Below are positions 19,461-27,637 of a DNA stretch of 64,000 nucleotides, piece after piece; position 1 is the first letter of the stretch; each line of letters starts with the position of its first letter. This DNA is from Micromonospora gifhornensis (lineage in GTDB: Bacteria; Actinomycetota; Actinomycetes; Mycobacteriales; Micromonosporaceae). The notes beneath the pieces were generated by a model, which had not been told where the DNA came from, did not search any database, and was given only the letters and a program-made list of their open reading frames with translations. The stretch spans positions 1-64,000 of the forward strand of contig NZ_BOPA01000026.1 in the NCBI RefSeq assembly GCF_016863515.1, read 5' to 3'. The position numbers were made by a program, and so were the translations under genes.

Positions 19461-20120
19461 TCAGGTGGTGGCGAAGGCGGCCAGGCGGCGGGCGTCCACC
19501 TCGGCGGCCAGTGCCGGGGCGCGATCCAGGGCTTCCGGGTGACCGCAGGTGGCGAGCCAGTTCGCCAACATCAGGTGGCCGCCCTCGGTGAGCACCGACT
19601 CGGGGTGGAACTGGACCCCCTCGATCGGCAGGGTGCGGTGCCGCATCGCCATCACGATGCCGGACTCGGTCCAGCCGGTGACTTCCAGCTCGTCCGGCAG
19701 CGTCTCGCGCAGCACCGCCAGGGAGTGGTAGCGGGTTGCCGTGAACGGATCGGGCAGCCCGGCGAGAACTCCGCTGTTGTCGTGGTGGACCTGCGAGGTC
19801 TTGCCGTGCAGCAACTCCGGTGCCCGGGTGACTGTGGCACCGAACGCCTCGCCGATGGCCTGGTGCCCCAGGCAGACACCGAAGATCGGCAGTTTGCCGG
19901 CGTACTCGCGGATGACGTCCAAGCAGATGCCGGCGCGATCCGGGCTGCCGGGCCCCGGCGAGAGCAGCACACCGGCCTCACCGAGCCGGCCCACCTCGGC
20001 GAGGTCGATCTCGTCGTTGCGCCGTACGTCGCACTCGACGCCGAGCTGGCCGAGGTACTGGACCAGGTTGAAGACGAACGAGTCGTAGTTGTCGATCACC
20101 AGGACGCGCATCGGTCTCAC
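19461..20120 (-). CDS. trpG: glutamine amidotransferase, anthranilate/aminodeoxychorismate synthase component II
   Basis: A 219-residue class I glutamine amidotransferase. It begins VLVIDNYDSFVFNLVQYL and carries the nucleophile cysteine in IFGVCLGHQAIGEAFGA and the His-Glu pair in VQFHPESVLTEGG. It supplies ammonia to chorismate for anthranilate (TrpE) or 4-aminodeoxychorismate (PabB). No component I gene is nearby, so it may serve both, as the PabA/TrpG of this locus does in other actinobacteria. GTG 20120 overlaps the previous stop codon; ATG 20111 is an alternative. It sits in the same conserved place as Rv0013 next to pknB. Confidence 0.9.
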   Translation of the reverse strand: MRPMRVLVIDNYDSFVFNLVQYLGQLGVECDVRRNDEIDLAEVGRLGEAGVLLSPGPGSPDRAGICLDVIREYAGKLPIFGVCLGHQAIGEAFGATVTRAPELLHGKTSQVHHDNSGVLAGLPDPFTATRYHSLAVLRETLPDELEVTGWTESGIVMAMRHRTLPIEGVQFHPESVLTEGGHLMLANWLATCGHPEALDRAPALAAEVDARRLAAFATT

Positions 20121-20419
20121 TCGTCCTCGTCGGGGGGTGGGGAGTTGTTCCGGTCGGTGTCGTACGGCAGATCGTGTTCGTCGCCCGCTGGGGCCTCGTC
20201 GGCCGGATCGGTGCCGGGCTCCACGTCACCGGGGGCGCCCGGCACCTCGGAGTCCTGCTGGGTGACCTGGACGTCCTCACCGGTGAAGGGCAGCAGCGGT
20301 CCGGCCCAGGGGAAGACCACGTACCAGAGCAGCGCGACCACCGTGGTGGCGAGCAGCAGGCTGCCGATCAGCTTGCCGGGCAGCCCGAACGGCAGCTTGC
20401 GCCAGATCCACCCGTACAT
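20117..20419 (-). CDS. small single-pass membrane protein with acidic tail
   Basis: A 100-residue protein. A short basic start ([16 protein letters not shown]) leads into one transmembrane helix (about 17-40, LIGSLLLATTVVALLWYVVF) and an acidic, Pro-rich outside tail ending in PPPDEDE. Its start overlaps the stop of the class E sortase gene (TGATG) and its stop overlaps trpG (GTGA). The three are therefore translated as a unit. No LPXTG-like sorting motif is seen. The tight linkage suggests a partner of the sortase, but this is inference. Confidence 0.75.
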   Translation of the reverse strand: MYGWIWRKLPFGLPGKLIGSLLLATTVVALLWYVVFPWAGPLLPFTGEDVQVTQQDSEVPGAPGDVEPGTDPADEAPAGDEHDLPYDTDRNNSPPPDEDE

Positions 20420-22239
20420 CAGGTCCCCAGCTCAGCCGGTCGTCCCTGGTCCTTCGACTGGGTACGCGTCAACTCCGCATGAATGATCAACCGCTCGTAG
20501 TTGTCGAACTTCGGGTTGCAGGTGGTCAGGGTGAGCATCCGCTTCGTCGGCTTGTCCCCCGGACGTCCGGGAACCGGGGCCACCACCTCGACCTGGTGCG
20601 GCTTGACGATCAGATTCTCGGTCACCTGGTAGACGTACCACTGGTCGCGGTCCTGGACGATGATCGGATCGCCCTTGCGAAGCTCGTCGAGACGCCAGAA
20701 GGTGGCCCGGTTGCGGTGCCCGGCGACGGAGAAGTTGCCCACCTGACCCGGCATGGCGCTCTCCGGGTAGTGGCCCGGGGCGTACCGGATGTCCTTCTGG
20801 GTCACGCCCTCGACCACGATCCATTCCTTGTCGAACTTCGGAATGAAGAGACCGGCGATGGGCTTGCCCTGCACCGGCGGCTTGGGTGAGGCGGAGGCGG
20901 AGGGAGTGGCCGAGGGGGCCACAGTCGGGTCGCCCTCGGGCCCCCAGGCCTGCGCCAACTGCTGGCTCAGTTCGTCCTGGTGAGCGTCGACGATCGCCGA
21001 CTTGCCCCAGATCTCGTAGCCCGCGAAGAGCAGCACCACCAGGCCGAAGGTGATCAGCAGCTCACCGCCGAAACGCAGACCGGTGCGTACGCGGGACCAG
21101 AAGGACGGGCGGGTCAGCTCCGAGTAGACGCTCTTGTAGCCCTCGCCCGTCTGCTCCGCCCGCAACTGCACCACCCGGTCGCCCCGGCGTGGCCTGGGCG
21201 GCTCGGCCGGCTGGTCGCCAGCCGGCTCGTCGACCTTGGGCGCTCGGGGTACCGCACCCATCAGGGCGGTGGAATCCATCGCGGGCGGCGTGCCCGGCCG
21301 GACGCCGGCAACCGCCGGAATCAGGGCGGTGGCCGCCTCGTCGGCCCGCCCGTCGCCGCCCGGCCCGGTCTGCTGGTGCGGCCCGCTGCGGGCCGGCTGA
21401 GGGCCGGACGCTCCGAAACCAGCCGGTTGGCCGGACGCTGCGAAACCAGCCGGTTGGCCGGACGCTGCGAAACCAGGCTGAGGGCCGGACGCTGCGAAGC
21501 CAGCCGGCGGGCCGGCCTGTGGCGCAGGGGCGGTCGAGTTCTGGCCAGGACGGCTCGGCTCCACCGGCCGGCCGCCGCCCGCAGCCGGGGGCGGTGCCGC
21601 GGCGGCGTCCCCGATCCTGGGCATCAGCGCGGTCGGACCATCGCCCGACCAACCACTCGAAGCTTGTCCGCTCGGCATCCCCTGCCCCGAGGTGGCACCC
21701 ACCGGGGGCGCACCGGAACCATGCGACGCCGTTGGCCCGTGCGACCGCACCGGCCCATGCGATGGCACCGGCCCTTGCGGTGCAGTGGGCCCTTGCGGTG
21801 CCGTCGGCCCCTGCGACCCGATGGGCCCCTGCGGTGCGGTGGGCGCTTGTCGCCCGTCGGGCCGGTACGGCGTGGTGGGCCACTGCTGCGCGCTCGGCGG
21901 CTGCGGTGCGGCCTGAGGGGACGGGCCGCTCTGGGGTCGCTGCGGCGTGAACGCGGCGCTCGCGGGCGGCTGGGGGGTGTCGGTCGGCCGACTCGGCTCG
22001 AACGCTCCGCGCCAGGGTGTCGGCCCGACGGGGATGTCCGGCTGGCCCGACGGCAGCGGTACGCCGGTGTTCTGCAGCGGGCCGTCGTTGCGCGCCGGGG
22101 CGGACGGACGCGGCGGCACCGGCTCGGGCCAGGCGTTGGCCGAACGGGTGGGGGTCGGTTCGGCTCGGTCGACGCGAGGCAGGAAGGCGGTCGCCTCGTC
22201 GGCCTGGTCGCGGTGGCGACCGTCGGGACGCTCACTCAT
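20419..22239 (-). CDS. srtE: class E sortase with long disordered N-terminus
   Basis: A 606-residue protein, about twice the usual sortase length. The first 370 residues are Pro/Gly/Ser-rich, with repeated GPTAPQ-type and [13 protein letters not shown] units and a few acidic blocks. A transmembrane helix (about 390-410, [19 protein letters not shown]) precedes a sortase domain with His508 (VAGHRNR), Cys574 (TLTTC) and Arg583. Class E sortases of high-GC Gram-positives cleave LAXTG motifs and attach proteins to the wall. No substrate with such a motif was seen in this window. Co-translated with the small membrane protein downstream. Confidence 0.9.
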   Translation of the reverse strand: MSERPDGRHRDQADEATAFLPRVDRAEPTPTRSANAWPEPVPPRPSAPARNDGPLQNTGVPLPSGQPDIPVGPTPWRGAFEPSRPTDTPQPPASAAFTPQRPQSGPSPQAAPQPPSAQQWPTTPYRPDGRQAPTAPQGPIGSQGPTAPQGPTAPQGPVPSHGPVRSHGPTASHGSGAPPVGATSGQGMPSGQASSGWSGDGPTALMPRIGDAAAAPPPAAGGGRPVEPSRPGQNSTAPAPQAGPPAGFAASGPQPGFAASGQPAGFAASGQPAGFGASGPQPARSGPHQQTGPGGDGRADEAATALIPAVAGVRPGTPPAMDSTALMGAVPRAPKVDEPAGDQPAEPPRPRRGDRVVQLRAEQTGEGYKSVYSELTRPSFWSRVRTGLRFGGELLITFGLVVLLFAGYEIWGKSAIVDAHQDELSQQLAQAWGPEGDPTVAPSATPSASASPKPPVQGKPIAGLFIPKFDKEWIVVEGVTQKDIRYAPGHYPESAMPGQVGNFSVAGHRNRATFWRLDELRKGDPIIVQDRDQWYVYQVTENLIVKPHQVEVVAPVPGRPGDKPTKRMLTLTTCNPKFDNYERLIIHAELTRTQSKDQGRPAELGT

Positions 22240-22292
22240 GACAGTGCTTCGACCCCGGCACCGTGCTGATGACTAGATCACGCATGACGGCC

Positions 22293-23090
22293 TCACTCTG
22301 GCACCGTTGCCGAGCGCAGGGTGGTGGAATCCTCGAATGCGGGCACGGTGACCGTGGAAGCATGCTCGGAGTAACCGAGTTGGTAGTTCTCCACCGCGTT
22401 CCTGAACCACCGGACTCCCTCGGAAGCGGCGAGGGCCGCTCGAAGCGCGCCGGGATCGCCAATTGCCACGATCTTGAAAGGTGGGGAGTACACCCGGCCG
22501 TGCAGCAGCAGGGTGTTACCCACGCAGCGTACCGCGCTGGTCGCCAGAACGCGGACATTCATGATTGACATGGCCTCGGCACCGCCGGCCCAGAGCGCGT
22601 TCACCACGGCCTGCACGTCGCCCTGGTGCACGACGAGATCGTCGTTGCTGGCCCCTTCGGGGAGCTTGCCGAGCTGCGGCGCGTCGTTGAGCTCGACCGT
22701 CAGCCCGGGACCGGTGAGGGCGGTGAAGCCGGCGACCGCGATGTTCTCCGCGGCCCGCTCCTGCTGCTCCTTGATCGGCGTGTCCGAGTCCGCGAGGTCG
22801 GTCGTACGGCTCTCGACCTCCCGGCGCAGCGTCGCCGCTCGCTCCTCGTTCGCGGCCACCCGCTCCCGGCGGTCCTCGATCAGTTCGGTGAGCTGAGGGC
22901 GGCGGTCTTCACGCAGGGCGGTGCCGCCGGCGGTGGTGGCCGTGGTCGTGAAGAGCAGGCCAGCGGCGGCGGCGATCAGCGGTACGCCGATCGACCAGCC
23001 AGGGCGTCGCCGCCGCCCGCGCCGCAGCAGGCCGGCGACGAGTCGCCGCAGGACCTTCTGCCACGAGGCTGCGCCGGACGTGTACTCCAC
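22293..23090 (-). CDS. DUF881 family membrane protein
   Basis: A 265-residue protein with an N-terminal basic stretch and a transmembrane helix (about 33-55, IGVPLIAAAAGLLFTTTATT). A coiled-coil region (about 70-120, ELIEDRRERVAANEERAATL) and the DUF881 domain follow. The latter shows FTALTGPGLTVELND, VHQGDVQAVVNALWAGGAEA and YSPPFKIVAIGD. DUF881 proteins occur beside crgA and trpG in many actinobacteria (Rv0012 type) and are thought to act at the division site; no enzymatic activity is known. It is 53 bp upstream of the sortase gene in the same direction and divergent from crgA. Confidence 0.85.
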   Translation of the reverse strand: MEYTSGAASWQKVLRRLVAGLLRRGRRRRPGWSIGVPLIAAAAGLLFTTTATTAGGTALREDRRPQLTELIEDRRERVAANEERAATLRREVESRTTDLADSDTPIKEQQERAAENIAVAGFTALTGPGLTVELNDAPQLGKLPEGASNDDLVVHQGDVQAVVNALWAGGAEAMSIMNVRVLATSAVRCVGNTLLLHGRVYSPPFKIVAIGDPGALRAALAASEGVRWFRNAVENYQLGYSEHASTVTVPAFEDSTTLRSATVPE

Positions 23091-23313
23091 GACCCGTTTC
23101 CCCCTGTCTGCGGCCCCGACGACCGCATCCGTACGGTCCGGTGGCCCTCGTCCGTGGTCCGTTTCCCAGGTTGCCGGGCAACGGGCTGGCCCCCATTCGT
23201 GGATTGAGCGGGGCTTCCGGACTACGCTAGCTCTCGAACATTATTGGCCATGGACCGTCGCCCTCGCGCCCGGTTGCAGGCCGGACGAGGTCGTAACCCC
23301 TCTGGAGAGCGTC

Positions 23314-23577
23314 GTGCCCAAGTCTCAGGTCCGCAAGAAGAAGGTGTACACCCCGCCCACGGACGTCCGCCCGGCGGCGACAGCGGCGACGCGCAAGCCC
23401 AGCCCGATGTGGCTGCCGGTCACCGCGGTGTCGCTGATCGTGTTCGGCATCGGCTGGCTGGTGGTCTACTACCTCTCCGAGCAGGAGTACCCGGTCATGG
23501 AGCTGGGGTACTGGAACCTGGCGGTGGGTTTCGGCGCGATGGTCGGCTCGCTGATCCTGCTGTCGCGCTGGCGCTGA
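23314..23577 (+). CDS. crgA: cell division protein CrgA
   Basis: An 87-residue protein from GTG 23314 (VPKSQVRKKKVYTPP), preceded by a GGAGAG site. A basic cytoplasmic N-terminus is followed by two transmembrane helices (about 33-53, MWLPVTAVSLIVFGIGWLVV, and 64-84, LAVGFGAMVGSLILL). CrgA is a small actinobacterial integral membrane protein that coordinates growth and septation by interacting with FtsZ, FtsQ, FtsI and the SEDS machinery. It closes the conserved division block of this window and stands divergent from the DUF881 gene. Followed by a hairpin. Confidence 0.95.
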   Translation: MPKSQVRKKKVYTPPTDVRPAATAATRKPSPMWLPVTAVSLIVFGIGWLVVYYLSEQEYPVMELGYWNLAVGFGAMVGSLILLSRWR

Positions 23578-23583
23578 TCCACA

Positions 23584-23606
23584 GCTCACCCGGCAGCGCC
23601 GGGTGA
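23584..23606 (+). terminator. crgA terminator hairpin
   Basis: A 9-bp perfect stem CTCACCCGG / CCGGGTGAG with a 5-base loop, seven bases after the crgA stop codon. Confidence 0.65.
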
Positions 23607-23692
23607 GTCGTCGAGGGCCCCGTCGCGCGGATGCTGTGGCTGCCTCCTAGGGTGGGCGCAGGGCGGCGCGGCCCAGGTGCGAGAAGACTCAC

Positions 23693-23708
23693 GTTACTGC
23701 TGGGTAAC
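23693..23708. promoter_or_regulatory. GTTACTG-CTG-GGTAAC palindrome, operator candidate
   Basis: A 16-bp sequence with 5-bp inverted arms GTTAC / GTAAC around a six-base centre, 144 bp upstream of the EtfD-like gene. It matches the palindrome upstream of the FadE5-like gene at 40940-40955 at 13 of 16 bases. This size and symmetry suit a TetR-family repressor, though the regulator is not in the window. Confidence 0.55.
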
Positions 23709-23851
23709 CTTGCGCGTAGGCTGCACTGCATGACCGAGCGGGAAGGTCATCGACCGGTCCGGTTCGAGGTGCGCGGCGGCTGAGGTCGCGTACGCACCTC
23801 TGACCCGGTCGCCGAGCCGCTCGCCAGGCAGCAGACCGGGAGGCCAACTCG

Positions 23852-26050
23852 ATGGGCAGCGTCCAGATCGTCACCACGATCCTCGCGGCCGCCATCACCG
23901 CCGTTGCGGTGTGGCTTGCGGTGCGCGCGGTCATGCAGATGACGGCCGTGATCCGGCTGGGTCAGCCCGACCCGTCCCGGTTCGACGACAAGGCCAGCCG
24001 CACCAGAACGATGCTCGCGGAGACCGCCGGGCACACCCGGATGCTGCGCTGGAGCGTGGTCGGCGCGGCGCACTGGTTCGTGATGGTCGGCTTCATCGTG
24101 CTGTCGCTGCTGGTGCTCGAAGCGTACTTCGAGGTGGTGTCCCCGACCGGCGGGCTGCCGCTGATCGGCGGCTGGGCGCTCTACGGCCTGGTCACCGAGT
24201 GGATCGGCATCCTGGGCATCGTCGGCATCGTGGTGCTGATCGCGATCCGGCTCGCCAACCGGCCCACGAAGGCCGGTCGCCGCTCGCGGTTCACCGGGTC
24301 GACGATGTGGCAGGGCTACTTCGTCGAGGCGGTCGTCCTCGCCGTACTGATCATGGGTTTCCTGATCCGGGGCTTCAAGGTCGCCACCGATCACTTCGAG
24401 TACCCGACCTGGGCCACCCCGCTCAGCCACGCGGTCGGGTCGGCGCTGCCGGACTGGGAGTCCGGGGTCAGCGTCGCCGCCCTCATCAAGATCGCCATCT
24501 CGATGACCTGGCTCATCGTGATCTCGCTGAACGTGACGATGGGTGTGGCCTGGCACCGCTTCCTGGCCTTCCCCAACATCTTCTTCAAGCGCAAGCCGGG
24601 GGCGGCCGGCTCCGGCCTCGGCCCGCTGCGGCCGATGATGAGCGACGGCAAGCCGCTGGACTTCGAGGAGGCCGACCCCGAGAAGGACCAGTTCGGGGTG
24701 GCTCAGGTCGAGCAGTTCACCTGGAAGGGCCTGCTGGACTTCAGCACCTGCACGGAGTGCGGTCGGTGCCAGTCACAGTGCCCGGCCTGGAACACCGGCA
24801 AGCCGCTGTCGCCGAAGCTGCTCGTGCTCAGCCTGCGGGATCACGCGTACGCCAAGGCGCCCTACCTGCTGGCCGGCGGCGGCAAGGACCTCACCGGCGA
24901 GGAGAAGGCCACCGCCGCGCAGCTCGCCCACGTCGACGTGCTGGCGCTCGCCGAGGCGGAGAAGCCGCTGATCGGCGACGCCGAGGCCGGCGGCGTGATC
25001 GACCCGGACGTGCTCTGGTCGTGCACCACCTGCGGTGCCTGTGTCGAGCAGTGCCCGGTGGACATCGAGCATGTCGACCACATCGTCGACATGCGGCGTT
25101 ACCAGGTGCTCATCGAGTCGAGCTTCCCCTCCGAGGCCGGCGTGATGCTGCGCAACCTGGAGAACAAGGGCAACCCCTGGGGTGCGCCGCAGAACACCCG
25201 GGAGGACTGGACCAAGGGCCTCGACTTCGAGGTGCCGCGGGTCGGCGAGGTCGACGACTTCGAGTACCTGTTCTGGGTGGGTTGCGCCGGTGCGTTCGAG
25301 GACCGGGCCAAGAAGACCACCCGCGCGGTGGCCACGCTGCTGAACGAGGCGGGCGTCTCCTTCGCCATCCTCGGTGAGGGCGAGACCTGCTCGGGTGACC
25401 CGGCCCGCCGCATCGGCAACGAGTTCGTCTTCCAGATGCTCGCCCAGCAGAACGTGGAGACCCTCAACGAGGCGTTCTCCGGCCGCGAGAAGGCCAAGCG
25501 GAAGATCGTCGCCACCTGTCCGCACTGCTTCAACACCCTGGGCAACGAGTACGGCCAGCTCGGCGGCGAGTTCGAGGTGGTGCACCACACCCAGTTGCTG
25601 GCGCATCTGGTCGCCACCGGCAAGCTCACCCCGGTACAGCCGGTCGACGGCGGTGTCACGTACCACGACCCGTGCTACCTCGGGCGGCACAACCGGGTCT
25701 TCACGCCGCCGCGTGAGGTGCTGGGCAGTGCGTTGGGGGCCGGCGAGATCACCGAGATGCCGCGCAACAGCGAGCGCTCCTTCTGCTGCGGCGCCGGTGG
25801 CGCGCGGATGTGGATGGAGGAGCGGATCGGCAAGCGGATCAATGTGGACCGGGTCGAGGAGGCCATGTCCACCGGGGCCAAGACCATCGCCGTCGGCTGT
25901 CCGTTCTGCTCGACGATGCTCACCGACGGAGTGAACGGCAAGGGCGCCGGCGAGCAGGTCGAGGTCGTCGATGTGGCGAGCGTCCTACTGCGGTCGGTCC
26001 GGCCCGAGCAGGCCCGGGGCGCCGAGGAGGGCGAGCCGGTCGGCAGCTGA
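23852..26050 (+). CDS. EtfD/FadF-like membrane Fe-S oxidoreductase
   Basis: A 732-residue protein. Five transmembrane helices (near 6-30, 67-93, 108-132, 150-172 and 206-236) form a nitrate-reductase-gamma-like haem or quinone module. A double 4Fe-4S domain follows, with CTECGRCQSQCP from C300 and CTTCGACVEQCP from C391. Two CCG (heterodisulfide-reductase D) modules complete it, with CPHCFNTL, HDPCYLGRHNR and CCGAGGARMW (C645-C646). Mycobacterial EtfD (Rv0338c) with this architecture reoxidises electron-transfer flavoprotein and feeds electrons from acyl-CoA dehydrogenases to the respiratory chain. The same job is likely here, given the operator shared with an acyl-CoA dehydrogenase gene. A generic oxidoreductase name would also fit. 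Confidence 0.85.
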   Translation: MGSVQIVTTILAAAITAVAVWLAVRAVMQMTAVIRLGQPDPSRFDDKASRTRTMLAETAGHTRMLRWSVVGAAHWFVMVGFIVLSLLVLEAYFEVVSPTGGLPLIGGWALYGLVTEWIGILGIVGIVVLIAIRLANRPTKAGRRSRFTGSTMWQGYFVEAVVLAVLIMGFLIRGFKVATDHFEYPTWATPLSHAVGSALPDWESGVSVAALIKIAISMTWLIVISLNVTMGVAWHRFLAFPNIFFKRKPGAAGSGLGPLRPMMSDGKPLDFEEADPEKDQFGVAQVEQFTWKGLLDFSTCTECGRCQSQCPAWNTGKPLSPKLLVLSLRDHAYAKAPYLLAGGGKDLTGEEKATAAQLAHVDVLALAEAEKPLIGDAEAGGVIDPDVLWSCTTCGACVEQCPVDIEHVDHIVDMRRYQVLIESSFPSEAGVMLRNLENKGNPWGAPQNTREDWTKGLDFEVPRVGEVDDFEYLFWVGCAGAFEDRAKKTTRAVATLLNEAGVSFAILGEGETCSGDPARRIGNEFVFQMLAQQNVETLNEAFSGREKAKRKIVATCPHCFNTLGNEYGQLGGEFEVVHHTQLLAHLVATGKLTPVQPVDGGVTYHDPCYLGRHNRVFTPPREVLGSALGAGEITEMPRNSERSFCCGAGGARMWMEERIGKRINVDRVEEAMSTGAKTIAVGCPFCSTMLTDGVNGKGAGEQVEVVDVASVLLRSVRPEQARGAEEGEPVGS

Positions 26051-26066
26051 GCAAGGCTTGAACACC

Positions 26067-26107
26067 TACGGGGTACGGCGGGCTCGCGTGGTCCGTCGTA
26101 CCCCGTA
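26067..26107 (+). terminator. strong terminator of the Fe-S oxidoreductase gene
   Basis: An 11-bp perfect stem (TACGGGGTACG / CGTACCCCGTA), extended by imperfect pairs around a GC-rich loop, beginning 17 bp after the stop codon and followed by TTCATATTTA. Confidence 0.8.
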
Positions 26108-26310
26108 TTCATATTTACTGGTGTGACTATAACGAAATGATCGACACCCTTTGTGCGCAGCCGGTTGCGCAAACGTGAATCGGTCGTTGGTCGCCTTGAT
26201 TCCGACCGTCGCCTTCCCTAATGTTGGGCACCGACCGCTGTAGGTCGTCTGTTCCGCCCCTCTACCGCCCGCGGGACACCCGGCGGTCGGTTGCAAAGGA
26301 GTCGCTGCCG

Positions 26311-27318
26311 GTGGCAACCATGCCCCTCCATCGTCACGTGCCCGGACGGTCGAGCCGTCCAGGTGGCCTGCGGAGAGCCGCTCACCGTCTGCTCGTCCTG
26401 GTGGCCGCCGCCGCAGTCGGCGCTGGCCTGCTCTCCGCCCCCGCGCACGCCGAGCCCTCGGTGGAGGAGATCGAGCGCCAGATCGACAAGCAGTGGCAGC
26501 AGCTTGAGCCCACCATCGAGCAGTACAACAAGGTGCGGTCGCAGCTGAAGGTCAACCGGAAGAAGTCGGCCGACCTGCAGAAGAAGATCCAGCCGCTGGC
26601 CCTGGAGGCCGAGCTGGCCATGAACCGGGTGGCGGACCTGGCCTCGCGGTACTACGTGAACGGGCCGTCCCAGGAAATCGGCGCGATGCTGCTGAACGCG
26701 AAGCCGGACCTGCTGGGCGAGCAGATGACCATGCTGGAGCGGCTGGCGGCGTACGAGCGCCAGCAGCTCGAGAGCGTGATGAAGGTCCGCAAGAAGTACG
26801 ACACCCAGAAGGCCAAGCTCGACGCGCTGATCGCCGACCAGGAGGCGAAGGAAAAGCAGCTGGCGGCGAAGAAGAAGCAGATCGACGCCAAGATCAAGCA
26901 ACTTGAGCGGTCGCTGCCGGTGACCACGGTGAAGACCACCAACTGCCCGACCATCAACGGGGTGGTCAGCGCGGCGGCCCGGACCGCCATCAAGGTCGCC
27001 TGTGCCCAGGTCGGCAAGCCGTACGTCTGGGGTGCCACCGGCCCGAACTCGTTCGACTGCTCCGGCCTGACCCAGTACGCGTACAAGGCCGCCGGCATCT
27101 ACCTGACGCACTTCACCGGCGCGCAGTGGAACGAGGGCAAGGCGATTTCCAGGTCTGAGGCCCGCCCCGGCGATCTGGTCTTCTTCCGCAGTGACCTGAG
27201 TCACGTCGGCCTCTATCTGGGCAACAATTTGATGGTGCACGCACCCAGAGCAGGTAAACCGGTGAACGTCTCACCGATCACCACGATGCCGGTCGCCGGC
27301 TTCCGTCGACCCGGCTGA
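26311..27318 (+). CDS. secreted NlpC/P60 peptidoglycan hydrolase
   Basis: The GTG at 26311 follows AAAGGAG and gives 335 residues; ATG 26320 is possible. A signal peptide (about 1-48, ending SAPAHA) is followed by a long coiled coil (about 50-205; VEEIERQIDKQWQQL to QIDAKIKQLERS). The C-terminal NlpC/P60 domain has the cysteine in NSFDCSGLTQYAY, the histidine in LSHVGLYLGNN and a following VHAPRAG. Such RipA/CwlO-type enzymes cut D-iGlu-mDAP bonds in the wall, and the coiled coil keeps activity in check or binds FtsEX-like partners. The next gene is a paralogue. No riboswitch precedes this copy. Confidence 0.9.
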   Translation: MATMPLHRHVPGRSSRPGGLRRAAHRLLVLVAAAAVGAGLLSAPAHAEPSVEEIERQIDKQWQQLEPTIEQYNKVRSQLKVNRKKSADLQKKIQPLALEAELAMNRVADLASRYYVNGPSQEIGAMLLNAKPDLLGEQMTMLERLAAYERQQLESVMKVRKKYDTQKAKLDALIADQEAKEKQLAAKKKQIDAKIKQLERSLPVTTVKTTNCPTINGVVSAAARTAIKVACAQVGKPYVWGATGPNSFDCSGLTQYAYKAAGIYLTHFTGAQWNEGKAISRSEARPGDLVFFRSDLSHVGLYLGNNLMVHAPRAGKPVNVSPITTMPVAGFRRPG

Positions 27319-27340
27319 GCGAGCACACAGGAACATCACC

Positions 27341-27370
27341 AGGGCCCTCGGTCAAGCGACCGAGGGCCCT
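27341..27370 (+). terminator. terminator after first NlpC/P60 gene
   Basis: A 13-bp perfect stem AGGGCCCTCGGTC / GACCGAGGGCCCT with loop AAGC, 22 bp after the stop. It separates this gene from the riboswitch-led paralogue. Confidence 0.85.
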
Positions 27371-27492
27371 GTCCGTTGTCGGATTTGTGCACCGTGAGTG
27401 ATGGCGTGGATGTGTTGCGTATCGACGGGGATCGTCCCTACGCTGGGCAATCGTCGGCCCGATGGCAGTTCCGTCCACCAGGGGCGGTGACG

Positions 27493-27613
27493 GTCCGACA
27501 CCGCCGAGTCGCTTGCGCGAGCCGGGGACCCAGGTTCCCGGGGTGAATCCGCGATCATCGCGGTAGGGCGCTCCCTTCCCGCCCGAACCCGTCAGCTAAC
27601 CCGGTAGGCGGTA
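27493..27613 (+). promoter_or_regulatory. c-di-AMP riboswitch (ydaO/yuaA class)
   Basis: The region carries the conserved ydaO-class elements in order: AGCCGGGGACCCAGG, CCGGGGTGAATCCG, GGTAGGGCGCTCCC, and the diagnostic CCGAACCCGTCAGCTAACC followed by GGTAGGCGG. The last element closes the outer stem with CACCGCC near the 5' end. The ribosome site (GAAGGAG) lies only a few bases beyond, so translation control or terminator-free transcription control is possible. In actinobacteria this riboswitch precedes NlpC/P60 and Rpf wall hydrolase genes and turns them down when c-di-AMP is high. Confidence 0.9.
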
Positions 27614-27637
27614 CGGGAAGAAGGAGTACGGAGCCCG

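Noticed and set aside
9766-23577. Chromosomal origin near the fhaA-pknB-crgA cluster
   Set aside because: In many actinobacteria this cluster is near dnaA, but no dnaA, dnaN or gyr genes and no obvious cluster of DnaA boxes were found in the window.
26108-26310. A second c-di-AMP riboswitch ahead of the first NlpC/P60 gene
   Set aside because: The conserved elements (GGGGACCC, GGGTGAAT, CCGAACCCGTCAGCTAACC) are absent there.
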